This document shows, one piece after another, positions 57,124 to 64,000 of a DNA stretch of 64,000 nt; within the stretch, counting starts at the first letter, position 1; the number at the start of each line of letters is the position of its first letter. The position numbers were made by a program, and so were the translations under genes. The stretch is from Stappia stellulata. GTDB taxonomy: Bacteria > Pseudomonadota > Alphaproteobacteria > Rhizobiales > Stappiaceae. The notes below the pieces were generated by a model. The model saw only the letters and a list, made by a program, of their open reading frames with translations, had not been told where the DNA came from and ran no database searches. The stretch lies in assembly GCF_020176715.1 (NCBI RefSeq), contig NZ_JAIVMF010000004.1:124001-188000 (forward strand), given 5' to 3'.

Positions 57124-58128
57124 TCAGGCGCGGATGATCGTGCCGATGCGCTCTTTCGTGCCGGCGTCCCGGCACACTGCGAAGACATGGCTCGCTATTG
57201 CCGTGTCCTGCGCGCCCGTGCCGGTGAGGTCGCAAATGGTGACATCGGAAGGCGCCCGCCGTCCCGGCCGGGTGCCGGCGATCACTTCGCCCAGTTCGGC
57301 CGGGGTTTCCTGCAGGAGCAGGCCGGCGGCCCGGGCGCTGCGCAGTTCGCCGAGTTTCTCGCACTGGCTCACCCGGTCGCAGACATAGGCATCGGCACGG
57401 GCAAGCGCCTGCGGATCGATCTCGGTCTTGCCGTTCTGGTCGGACCCCATGGCGGTGATGTGGAGACCCGGATGGAGCCAGTCGGCCAGAAAGACGGGCT
57501 CGCGCGCCGGGGTGGTGGTGATCGCGAGCTGGCTTTGCGCCACGGCCGTCGCCGGATCGTCGGTGGCGCGGGCCTCGACGCCATGGGCTTGCGCGATCTC
57601 GCGGGCGCAAGTCTCGGCCTTTGCCGGATCGCGTCCCCAGACGAAGACGCGCGAGAACGGACGCACCAGACGGGCGGCGGCGACCTGGAGCCTGGCCTGA
57701 ACGCCGGTGCCGAAGACCGTGACGGTGTCGACCGTCTCCGGCGCGAGGTGGCGGGCGGCAACCGCACCGGCGGCGGCCGTGCGGATATCGGTCAGATAGC
57801 CGTTGTCGAGGAAGAGGGCTTCCACCAGTCCGGTCTTCGCCGAAAACAGGATCATCAGCCCGTTGAGGCTTGCAAGCCCGAGGGCTGGATTGTCGAAGAA
57901 GCCTGGGCTGACCTTGATGGCGAAGCCGTCGAAGCCCGGAATATAGGCGGTCTTGACGTCGACCTCGCCGTTGACCATCGGCAGGTCCATCGAGAGAACG
58001 GGGGGCATCACCACGTCTCCGCGCGCAAGTGCCCGAAAGGCCTCTTCCACCACATCGACGATGCGTTCGTCGAGCTGCACGGACCGGCGCAATTCCGCTT
58101 CGGTGGCGATCACAATGTCATGCGGCAT
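57124..58128 (-). CDS. eutC: Ornithine cyclodeaminase family protein EutC (ectoine utilisation)
   Basis: A 334-residue NAD(P)-binding protein with V-D-V-K-T-A-Y-I-P-G-F, A-A-A-G-A-V-A-A-R-H-L, the nucleotide motif V-F-G-T-G-V-Q-A-R-L-Q and V-W-G-R-D. These are ornithine cyclodeaminase/mu-crystallin features. The pairing with a threonine-dehydratase-like gene matches eutBC, thought to convert hydroxyectoine to ectoine. It overlaps eutB by 11 bases. Confidence 0.88.
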   Translation of the reverse strand: MPHDIVIATEAELRRSVQLDERIVDVVEEAFRALARGDVVMPPVLSMDLPMVNGEVDVKTAYIPGFDGFAIKVSPGFFDNPALGLASLNGLMILFSAKTGLVEALFLDNGYLTDIRTAAAGAVAARHLAPETVDTVTVFGTGVQARLQVAAARLVRPFSRVFVWGRDPAKAETCAREIAQAHGVEARATDDPATAVAQSQLAITTTPAREPVFLADWLHPGLHITAMGSDQNGKTEIDPQALARADAYVCDRVSQCEKLGELRSARAAGLLLQETPAELGEVIAGTRPGRRAPSDVTICDLTGTGAQDTAIASHVFAVCRDAGTKERIGTIIRA

Positions 58129-59074
58129 AGGAGCGTCCCTCGATCCGGTAGTCGCCGAGTGTCACGTCCTGACCCGTGATGACGCGGGTGAAGACCGTCA
58201 TGTCGACATTGCGGCCGGTGATGATGGTGGCGATCGGGCCTTTCGGCCTCGGCAGCTTGCCGGCCATGAGGGCTGCGATGCCGACGACGCAGGCGCCTTC
58301 GGCGACCAAGCGTTCCTCGAAATAGAGCGCCTGCATCGCCCGGTAGATCTCCGCTTCGCTGACGAGGATGACATCGTCGAGCAGGTCGCGGCACAGCGCG
58401 AAGGAGAGGCGGTTGTCGAGGCCGATGCCGCCGCCGAGCGAATCGGCGAGGCTTTCCACCTCCTCCACCTCCACCGGGCGCCCCGCCTCGATCGAGGCAT
58501 GCATCGCCGCGCCCCGGTCCATCGAGAGACCGATGACCCGGATCGCCGGGTTGATCGCCTTGGCGGCGAGCGCGACGCCGGCGGCGAGACCGCCGCCCGA
58601 CAGCGGCACGAGGATGGTGTCGAGCTCGGGCGCGTCCTGCAGCAACTCCAGCCCGATGGTGCCTTGGCCGGCGATGACGTGTTCGTCGTCGAAGGGGGAG
58701 ATCTCGACAAGCCCGTTTTCGGCGGCAAGGCGGCGGCTTTCGGCGAGCGCGTCATCCTGGCTGCGGCCGATGATGCGCACCTCGGCGCCAAGCGCGCGGA
58801 TGCCGTCGACCTTGGTCTGCGGCACCAGCGCCGACATGCAGACGACCGCCTTGAGACCCCGCGCCCGTGCGGCATAGGCGACGGCGCGTCCGTGATTGCC
58901 GGTGGAACAGCAGGTCACGCCCTTTGCGTCCGGCGGCAGGTGGGCAAGTGCGTTGAGCGCGCCGCGCAGCTTGAAGGCGCCGGTCGGCTGGGCGGTTTCC
59001 AACTTGAGCAGGACCGGCTGGCCGGCGATGGTGCGGGCGGCGGACAGGATATCGTTCAGATGCAAGGGGTTCAT
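58118..59074 (-). CDS. eutB: Threonine dehydratase-like protein EutB (hydroxyectoine utilisation), short N-terminus
   Basis: A 318-residue fold-type II PLP enzyme. The PLP lysine is Lys35 in P-T-G-A-F-K-L-R-G-A; S-T-G-N-H-G-R-A-V-A-Y-A and S-G-G-G-L-A-A-G (phosphate loop) follow. Between A-A-R-T-I-A-G and V-L-L-K-L-E the usual R-T-P-L segment and the next ~15 residues are missing, so the enzyme is shorter than relatives. The C-terminus looks complete. ATG at 59074 has GGCGGAG upstream; a longer frame upstream shows no homology. Confidence 0.85.
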   Translation of the reverse strand: MNPLHLNDILSAARTIAGQPVLLKLETAQPTGAFKLRGALNALAHLPPDAKGVTCCSTGNHGRAVAYAARARGLKAVVCMSALVPQTKVDGIRALGAEVRIIGRSQDDALAESRRLAAENGLVEISPFDDEHVIAGQGTIGLELLQDAPELDTILVPLSGGGLAAGVALAAKAINPAIRVIGLSMDRGAAMHASIEAGRPVEVEEVESLADSLGGGIGLDNRLSFALCRDLLDDVILVSEAEIYRAMQALYFEERLVAEGACVVGIAALMAGKLPRPKGPIATIITGRNVDMTVFTRVITGQDVTLGDYRIEGRSYAA

Positions 59075-59262
59075 GGTCTCCGCCGAAGGGGTCTTGTCAT
59101 GAGCGGGCAGGCGAGCACGCAGCGCGCCCTGCGTCAATCCTGCCGGACGACACCGAAGGCACGCAAAGGCGACACAAACGAAAAACCCTCTGTCCAAAGG
59201 CGGCTCGGCGTGTGTACAACGCGAGAGAGGTTCACTTTTTCCGGATGCAAACAGGGGGGCTC

Positions 59263-60447
59263 ATGCCGGCGTCTGAATTACCGTTTTCCGCAGCAGAGTT
59301 CTCGCGCCGCCTGGAAAAAGTGCGTGCCGCCATGCGGAAAGAGGACATCGACATTCTGTTCGTCGAGGATCCGTCGAACATGGCCTGGCTGACCGGCTAC
59401 GACGGCTGGTCGTTCTACGTCCACCAGGGCGTTCTGGTGTTTCACGACGCGGAGCCGATCTGGTGGGGACGGTTGCAGGATGCCAATGGCGCGATCCGCA
59501 CCGTGTGGATGGATGACGAGCGGGTCTCCGGCTATCCCGATTTCTACGTCCAGTCGACGCTGCGCCACCCGATGGAGACGCTGGCCGCGATCATCCGCAG
59601 CTACGGCTACGACAACAAGCGCGTCGGCGTGGAACTGGAAAACTACTATTTCTCGGCCAAGGCCTTCCTGACGCTGCAAAGCGAGCTGCCGGAAGCGGAA
59701 TTCGTCGATGCGACCGCGCTGGTCAACTGGCAGCGGGCGGTGAAGTCCGAGGAGGAAATCGTCTTCATGCGCCGCGCCGCGCGGATCTCGGAAAAGATCA
59801 TCGACGGCATTGTCGAGCGCATCCGTCCGGGCATGCGCAAGACCGATCTCGTGGCGGAAATTTATGCCGACGCGATCCGCGGCACCGAGGACGCCTGGGG
59901 CGACTATCCGGCGATCGTGCCGCTGCTGCCGAGCGGATCGGACGCCGCCGCGCCGCATCTGACCTGGGACGGCCGGCTGATCGAGGCGGAGACCGCGACC
60001 TTCTTCGAGATCGCCGGCTGCTACCGGCGCTATCACGCGCCGTTCTGCCGGACGGTGTTTCTCGGCAAGCCGCCGCAGTATCTGCTGGACGCGGAGATGG
60101 CGCTGGTCGAGGGGCTGGAAGCCGGTCTGGACGCTGCACGCGCCGGCAACACCGCCGCCGATATCGCCGAGGCGCTGGGCGCGCCGCTGGCCAGGGCCGG
60201 CATCGACCGGGCGGCGCGCTGCGGCTATCCGATCGGCGTTTCCTATCCGCCCGACTGGGGCGAGCGAACGATCTCGCTTAGGCCCGACGACGACACGGTG
60301 CTGGAAGCCGGCATGACGTTCCACTTCATGCCGGGCCTTTGGATGGATTCCTGGGGACTGGAAATCACCGAAAGCATCCTGATCCTGCCCGAGGGGCCGG
60401 CCGAATGCCTGTGCAAGCGGCCGCGAGAGCTGATCGTCAAGGCCTGA
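59263..60447 (+). CDS. doeA: Ectoine hydrolase DoeA (EutD), M24 family
   Basis: A 394-residue creatinase/prolidase-fold protein that hydrolyses the ectoine ring, mainly to N-alpha-acetyl-diaminobutyrate. N-terminal L-F-V-E-D-P-S-N-M-A-W-L-T-G-Y-D-G-W-S-F-Y and I-W-W-G-R-L-Q-D and the C-terminal M-P-G-L-W-M-D-S-W-G are typical of the DoeA subgroup rather than dipeptidases. ATG at 59263 has AGGGGGG upstream; an upstream GTG at 59212 is an alternative. Divergent from eutB, sharing a ~190-base promoter region. Confidence 0.92.
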   Translation: MPASELPFSAAEFSRRLEKVRAAMRKEDIDILFVEDPSNMAWLTGYDGWSFYVHQGVLVFHDAEPIWWGRLQDANGAIRTVWMDDERVSGYPDFYVQSTLRHPMETLAAIIRSYGYDNKRVGVELENYYFSAKAFLTLQSELPEAEFVDATALVNWQRAVKSEEEIVFMRRAARISEKIIDGIVERIRPGMRKTDLVAEIYADAIRGTEDAWGDYPAIVPLLPSGSDAAAPHLTWDGRLIEAETATFFEIAGCYRRYHAPFCRTVFLGKPPQYLLDAEMALVEGLEAGLDAARAGNTAADIAEALGAPLARAGIDRAARCGYPIGVSYPPDWGERTISLRPDDDTVLEAGMTFHFMPGLWMDSWGLEITESILILPEGPAECLCKRPRELIVKA

Positions 60448-60482
60448 GCGACGGACTGCGTAGCCGAAACGGAGAGAGCCCG

Positions 60483-61643
60483 ATGGCCCTGATCGACGAC
60501 ACGCGCGACATTCTGGCCGAGCTGATCGCCTTTCCCACCGTCACGAGCGACAGCAATCTGGAGCTGATCGCCTATGCGGCCGACTATCTCGGCGCGCTGG
60601 GCGCACGCACCCAGGTGATGGTCGACCCCACCGGTCACAAGGCCAATCTCTTCGCGACCCTCGGACCGGAGACCGACGGCGGCATCGTGCTGTCGGGGCA
60701 CAGCGACGTGGTGCCGGTGGAGGATCAGGACTGGTCGTCCGATCCCTTCGCGCTTCGCGAGGCGGACGGGCTGCTCTACGGGCGCGGCAGCTGCGACATG
60801 AAGGGCTTCATCGCAGCCGCCATGGCGGTGGCGCCGCGCTATGCCGCGCGAGAGCTGACGCGGCCGCTGCATTTCTCTATCACCTACGATGAGGAGGTCG
60901 GTTGCCTCGGCGCGCAGCAACTGGTCGAGGATCTGGTGCGGATGAAGCTGCGTCCGTCGGTGGCGATCATCGGCGAGCCGACGGAAATGCGCATCATCGA
61001 GGGCCACAAGGGCTGCTGCGAATACACCACGCGGTTCACCGGGCTGGAGGGACATGCCTCCGCGCCGGACGCCGGCGTCAACGCGGTCGAATATGCCGTG
61101 CGCTACGTCTCGCGGCTGATGGAGCTGCGCGAGGCGCTGAAGGAGCGCGCGCCGCAGGGCAGCCGCTTCGATCCCCCCTGGACGACGGTGCAGGTCGGGC
61201 GGCTCGTCGGCGGCGTGGCGCATAACGTCATTCCCGGCCATTGCAGCGTCGACTGGGAGATGCGGCCCGTGACGGAGGCCGACCGGCTGTTCGTGCGCTC
61301 GCGCATCGAGGCCTATGTGGCGGAGGAACTGCTGCCGGCGATGCGGGCGGTGTCGAAGGACGCGGAGATCGTGATCGAGGTGATCGGCGAGGTCGCCGGG
61401 CTCGAACCCGCCGACGAGAACGAGGCACGGCGGATCGTTTCAGAGCTCACCGGCGCCAATGGCGCGGATGTGGTCGCCTTCGGAACGGAAGCCGGTATTT
61501 TCCAGGCGTTCGGCATGTCCGCCGTCGTCTGCGGGCCGGGCTCGATTGCCCAGGCGCACAAGCCTGACGAATTCGTCAGCCGCGACCAGCTGCAGTCCTG
61601 TCTCGACATGCTCTGCGGCCTGGAGCGCAAGCTGGTCGCCTGA
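60483..61643 (+). CDS. M20 family deacetylase (ArgE-like), probable N-acetyl-diaminobutyrate deacetylase
   Basis: A 386-residue zinc amidohydrolase of the acetylornithine deacetylase type. Metal ligands appear in S-G-H-S-D-V-V-P, G-R-G-S-C-D-M-K-G, D-E-E-V-G-C and, near the end, Q-A-H-K-P-D-E-F. Thirty-five bases after doeA, it fills the slot normally held by DoeB/EutE, which belongs to the unrelated aspartoacylase/succinylglutamate-desuccinylase family. By context it should remove acetate from N-alpha-acetyl-diaminobutyrate. Start at 60483 follows GGAGAG. Confidence 0.88.
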   Translation: MALIDDTRDILAELIAFPTVTSDSNLELIAYAADYLGALGARTQVMVDPTGHKANLFATLGPETDGGIVLSGHSDVVPVEDQDWSSDPFALREADGLLYGRGSCDMKGFIAAAMAVAPRYAARELTRPLHFSITYDEEVGCLGAQQLVEDLVRMKLRPSVAIIGEPTEMRIIEGHKGCCEYTTRFTGLEGHASAPDAGVNAVEYAVRYVSRLMELREALKERAPQGSRFDPPWTTVQVGRLVGGVAHNVIPGHCSVDWEMRPVTEADRLFVRSRIEAYVAEELLPAMRAVSKDAEIVIEVIGEVAGLEPADENEARRIVSELTGANGADVVAFGTEAGIFQAFGMSAVVCGPGSIAQAHKPDEFVSRDQLQSCLDMLCGLERKLVA

Positions 61644-61722
61644 GCGGCGCTGCCTGCTCGCCATTGCGCCGACACCGCCACGCAATTCGGCGCGCCATCG
61701 CCGACGTCCGCATGGATTTGCA

Positions 61723-61784
61723 CTTTTTGCGCGAAATTTGGGATGTTGAACTTTTCTGGTGTTTCCGGGTACTCTTTTTGCGCG
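61723..61784 (+). promoter_or_regulatory. Direct repeats upstream of NHLP peptide gene
   Basis: CTTTTTGCGCG occurs at 61723-61733 and again at 61774-61784, 51 bases apart start to start, in the T-rich stretch before the NHLP peptide gene. They may be paired binding sites; five helical turns would put them on the same face. Confidence 0.4.
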
Positions 61785-61894
61785 CAGTCTTCCACTTCTT
61801 TGCGTTTTTCTGGTCGTGACTGTGCGTTGTTTCGACCTGCCGCAGCGGCGGGGCGTTCTGATTTCGGGTCTTTTTTTCAGGGAGATATTTGAAA

Positions 61895-62191
61895 ATGGTC
61901 AGCTCACCGAAGGATGCCAAGGGCAATCGCGACATCATGGCGCGGATCGTGGTCAAGGCCTGGACCGATCCCGATTACGCCAGGAAACTCGAGGAACATC
62001 CGCACCGGATGCTCGAGGAGGAGGGCTTCGAATTCGAGGAGGGCGGCGACGTCAAGGTCCAGTTCCATTTCGATACCAAGACCCACAAGAACATCGTCAT
62101 CCCGTCACCGCCGGATCTCCTGAAGCTCGACAAGGAAGACCTCCTGACGATCGCCGCCCAAGTGATCGGCATTCAGCTCGAGTTGTTCTGA
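61895..62191 (+). CDS. NHLP (nitrile hydratase-like leader) family peptide, precursor-like, no evident core
   Basis: A 98-residue peptide with the NHLP leader layout: basic start, I-M-A-R-I-V-V-K-A-W-T-D-P-D-Y-A-R-K-L, then H-P-H-R-M-L-E-E-E-G, G-G-D-V-K-V-Q-F-H-F-D-T, V-I-P-S-P-P and a final L-D-K-E-D-L-L-T-I-A-A. In usual precursors this ends in Gly-Gly followed by a core peptide with Cys, Ser or Thr. Here the expected Gly-Gly position reads A-Q and only V-I-G-I-Q-L-E-L-F remains. There is no Cys at all. It precedes a JmjC enzyme and a LanM-like gene. ATG at 61895 is preferred; AGGGAG lies upstream. Confidence 0.8.
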   Translation: MVSSPKDAKGNRDIMARIVVKAWTDPDYARKLEEHPHRMLEEEGFEFEEGGDVKVQFHFDTKTHKNIVIPSPPDLLKLDKEDLLTIAAQVIGIQLELF

Positions 62192-62206
62192 GCGCGGGAG
62201 GGCGTC

Positions 62207-63448
62207 ATGACCGTACAGGCAAGCACGCCGGCGGAAGCGTCGGCGGGCCTCGCCTCGATGCTCGCGCCGGTGTCGGTGGAGACGTTTTTCGCTGACTACT
62301 ACGAAAAGCGTCCGCTGCATCTCACGGGGCGCAGCGTGGCGGAGCGCTACCCGGGGTTTCCCGACATCGAGGGGTTTGAACATCTGCTCTGGTCGCAGGA
62401 GGAAAAGCTGCGCCGGGTGCTCAGGGTCAACCGGCAGGGCAGCTATTTCGCGCTGCCGCATCCCTCGCAGGGCAAGAGCCTTTTTCGCTGGTCGGTGGAC
62501 AGGCTGGCCGACGGATGCACGCTGATCCTCAACGGCATGGACACGATGTCGGTGCCGGTGGCGCGCGTGGCGCGCGCCATCGAGGCGGAATTCGGCGGAA
62601 AGGTCGCGGCGAACGGCTTTCTGACGCCGGCCGACCAGCAGGGGTTTCTCGCCCATTTCGACACGCATGACGTCTTTATCCTGCAGCTTGAGGGCGGCAA
62701 GCGCTGGCCGTTGTTCGATCAGCGGCTGGAGCTTCCGATCGACCGGCAGATCCATCTGATCGATCAGGCCAGCGTGGGCGAGCCGACCGCTGTTTTTGAT
62801 CTGGAGCCGGGCGATCTCCTGTATGTGCCGCGCGGTCTTGTGCACGGGCCGCATACGCTTGAGGGCCACTCCCTGCATCTGACCATGGGGTTCCGGCCGA
62901 TGCGCTGGGTCGACTATCTCGCCGCGATGGTGCAGATCGCGGCGGAGCAGGACCCGGCCTTTCGAAGCTCGATCCTCCAGCATGACGGCGAGGCGTTCGA
63001 GGCGCTGCTGGCGGAAAAGACCGCAGTGTTCGCGAAGATTGCCGGCAAGGCGCGTCCGCGCAAGCTGGCGATGGAACGCCTTATGGAGAATTTCGGCGCG
63101 CAGCTTCGCCCCTTGCCGGGCGACCACATCAAGGTCGCGACGCGGGCCGGAGAGATCGATGCCGGGACATCCGTGCTCCGGCGTCCCGAGTGCCCCTGCC
63201 ATATCTACGAGACGGGGGATGCGGTGCGCATCCAGTTTCCCGGGATCGGCCTTGCGACGGAGGAGGACCTTCAGCCCGGCTGCATCGAGGCGCCGCTGGT
63301 GGCCGGCGGCGCGCTGCGCTGGATCGCGCGCTCCCAAGCACCGTTTTGCGCGCGTGACCTGCCGGAACCGCTTGCGCTCGACGCGCGTGTCGAACTGATA
63401 CGCCGGCTTGCCCGCGACGGGCTGCTCACGCTCTGCCCGCCCGGATGA
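62207..63448 (+). CDS. JmjC/cupin-type 2-oxoglutarate-dependent oxygenase (RoxA/MINA53-like)
   Basis: A 413-residue protein with a double-stranded beta-helix. The iron triad is His150 and Asp152 (A-H-F-D-T-H-D), with His213 in V-P-R-G-L-V-H. Y-V-P-R-G and the N-terminal F-F-A-D-Y-Y-E-K-R-P-L-H resemble ribosomal-protein hydroxylases RoxA/MINA53, which hydroxylate Arg or His in proteins. It lies 15 bases after the NHLP peptide gene and overlaps the LanM-like gene by 4 bases, so peptide hydroxylation is the likely job. Confidence 0.88.
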   Translation: MTVQASTPAEASAGLASMLAPVSVETFFADYYEKRPLHLTGRSVAERYPGFPDIEGFEHLLWSQEEKLRRVLRVNRQGSYFALPHPSQGKSLFRWSVDRLADGCTLILNGMDTMSVPVARVARAIEAEFGGKVAANGFLTPADQQGFLAHFDTHDVFILQLEGGKRWPLFDQRLELPIDRQIHLIDQASVGEPTAVFDLEPGDLLYVPRGLVHGPHTLEGHSLHLTMGFRPMRWVDYLAAMVQIAAEQDPAFRSSILQHDGEAFEALLAEKTAVFAKIAGKARPRKLAMERLMENFGAQLRPLPGDHIKVATRAGEIDAGTSVLRRPECPCHIYETGDAVRIQFPGIGLATEEDLQPGCIEAPLVAGGALRWIARSQAPFCARDLPEPLALDARVELIRRLARDGLLTLCPPG

Positions 63449-64000
63449 TCTATCGCGGCCGGGCGGAGGACCTGCCCGGGTTCGAGACCTGTCGGGCGCT
63501 GGCCGAACATGCGGTGGCGGAGGCGGTTTCGCGCGCGGGCGCAGGCGATCCGGAGACCGGCGCGCGGATCACGCGGGACGCCTTGCGCGGTCTCGTTGGC
63601 GAAGGCGCAAACGTCCTTGCCGGCATCGCGCTTGCCGAGACGGCGATGGCGCAAGCGGCCGGGGCCGCACTGCCCTTGTCCGGCCTGGCGGGGACGGGCG
63701 GATTTCATGCCTTCCAGGATGCGGCGCGGCGCGATGGCGCGCGCGGTCTGGCGGTTCATCTCGCCGTCTTCCTGGCGGACTGGACGGATGGTCTTTCGGC
63801 GGTGATGACGCGGCTTGCCGCGGATGCGGCGGCGCTGGAGGAGATGTTCGCCGTTCCCCGCGCGGCGCGTGTCGTCGGCCTCGTCGGTGCCGGCGGCGAG
63901 TATCATCGCGGCGCCTGCGTGCGGCGGATCGACTTCGACGACGGCACTCGGATTGCCTACAAGCCGCGCCCGGTCGAGCGCGAGCTTGTGTGGCACACGC
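63445..64000 (+). CDS. LanM-like (DUF4135) lanthipeptide synthetase, N-terminal part (cut by window end)
   Basis: The frame is open from the ATG at 63445 (overlapping the previous stop) to the window edge, 185 codons. The segment G-G-E-Y-H-R-G-A-C-V-R-R-I-D-F-D-D-G-T-R followed by A-Y-K-P-R-P (Y-K-P-R at ~172-175) is the start of the dehydratase domain of class II lanthipeptide synthetases, which have D-x-H-x-x-G and Y-K-P-R. Asp is replaced by Glu-Tyr here. About 150 residues precede it. Whether the cyclase domain follows cannot be seen. Confidence 0.82.
   Translation, partial: MIYRGRAEDLPGFETCRALAEHAVAEAVSRAGAGDPETGARITRDALRGLVGEGANVLAGIALAETAMAQAAGAALPLSGLAGTGGFHAFQDAARRDGARGLAVHLAVFLADWTDGLSAVMTRLAADAAALEEMFAVPRAARVVGLVGAGGEYHRGACVRRIDFDDGTRIAYKPRPVERELVWHT

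Overview
This is GC-rich DNA (by eye about two-thirds G+C) with gene content typical of a free-living alphaproteobacterium, probably in the Hyphomicrobiales (Rhizobiales) and possibly a marine or saline lineage. The reasons are the many ABC and TRAP importers, the GntR/RpiR/LysR/AsnC regulators, and a cluster for catabolism of the compatible solute ectoine. Taxonomy is an inference from gene content only. I saw no rRNA, tRNA, CRISPR array or insertion sequence.

Left edge (1-4.9 kb): the end of a TolC-like outer-membrane channel, an ABC exporter with a degenerate C39-like domain, a HlyD-type adaptor and a LapG-like periplasmic cysteine protease. Together they look like a type I secretion system for a large surface adhesin. 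4.9-21.8 kb: an SDR dehydrogenase and a FadR-type regulator, then a dipeptide-type ABC importer interrupted by a GT25 glycosyltransferase, a gamma-glutamyltransferase, a DUF1028 protein, and a complete Liv-type importer ending in a strong terminator. 21.8-25.3 kb: a small surface-glycan block with two methyltransferases and two glycosyltransferase-like proteins.

25.3-34.9 kb: a PLP enzyme of the D-threonine aldolase/D-serine dehydratase type, an MlrC-like M81 peptidase, a second five-gene peptide ABC importer, RidA and an RpiR regulator. Two near-identical 15-bp candidate operators lie in the divergent promoter. 35-43.8 kb: 3-hydroxyanthranilate 3,4-dioxygenase, a TRAP importer, a LysR regulator, L-aspartate dehydrogenase, an orphan xanthine-dehydrogenase-family molybdenum subunit and a DHDPS-family aldolase/hydratase.

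43.9-51.3 kb: an NHLP/NHLM-type bacteriocin export trio (HlyD protein, C39 peptidase-ABC, second ABC). It is followed by a Gly/Ala/Ser-rich protein with a textbook double-glycine leader and a C-terminus of histidine-rich 11-residue repeats, then a small helical protein and a bidirectional terminator. A VAO-type flavoprotein converges on this block, and a REP-like palindromic element lies beyond it. 53.5-61.6 kb: an ectoine/hydroxyectoine degradation cluster (doeD, doeC, doeX, eutC, eutB on the minus strand; doeA and an M20 deacetylase on the plus strand). 61.9-64 kb (right edge): an NHLP-family precursor-like peptide without Cys or a recognisable core, a JmjC-type hydroxylase, and the start of a LanM-like dehydratase.

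The best candidate for an undescribed system is the pair of RiPP-like loci at 43.9-51.3 kb and 61.9-64 kb: an NHLM exporter linked to a His-stripe GG-leader protein, and, 10 kb away, an NHLP peptide with a JmjC enzyme and a LanM-type enzyme.
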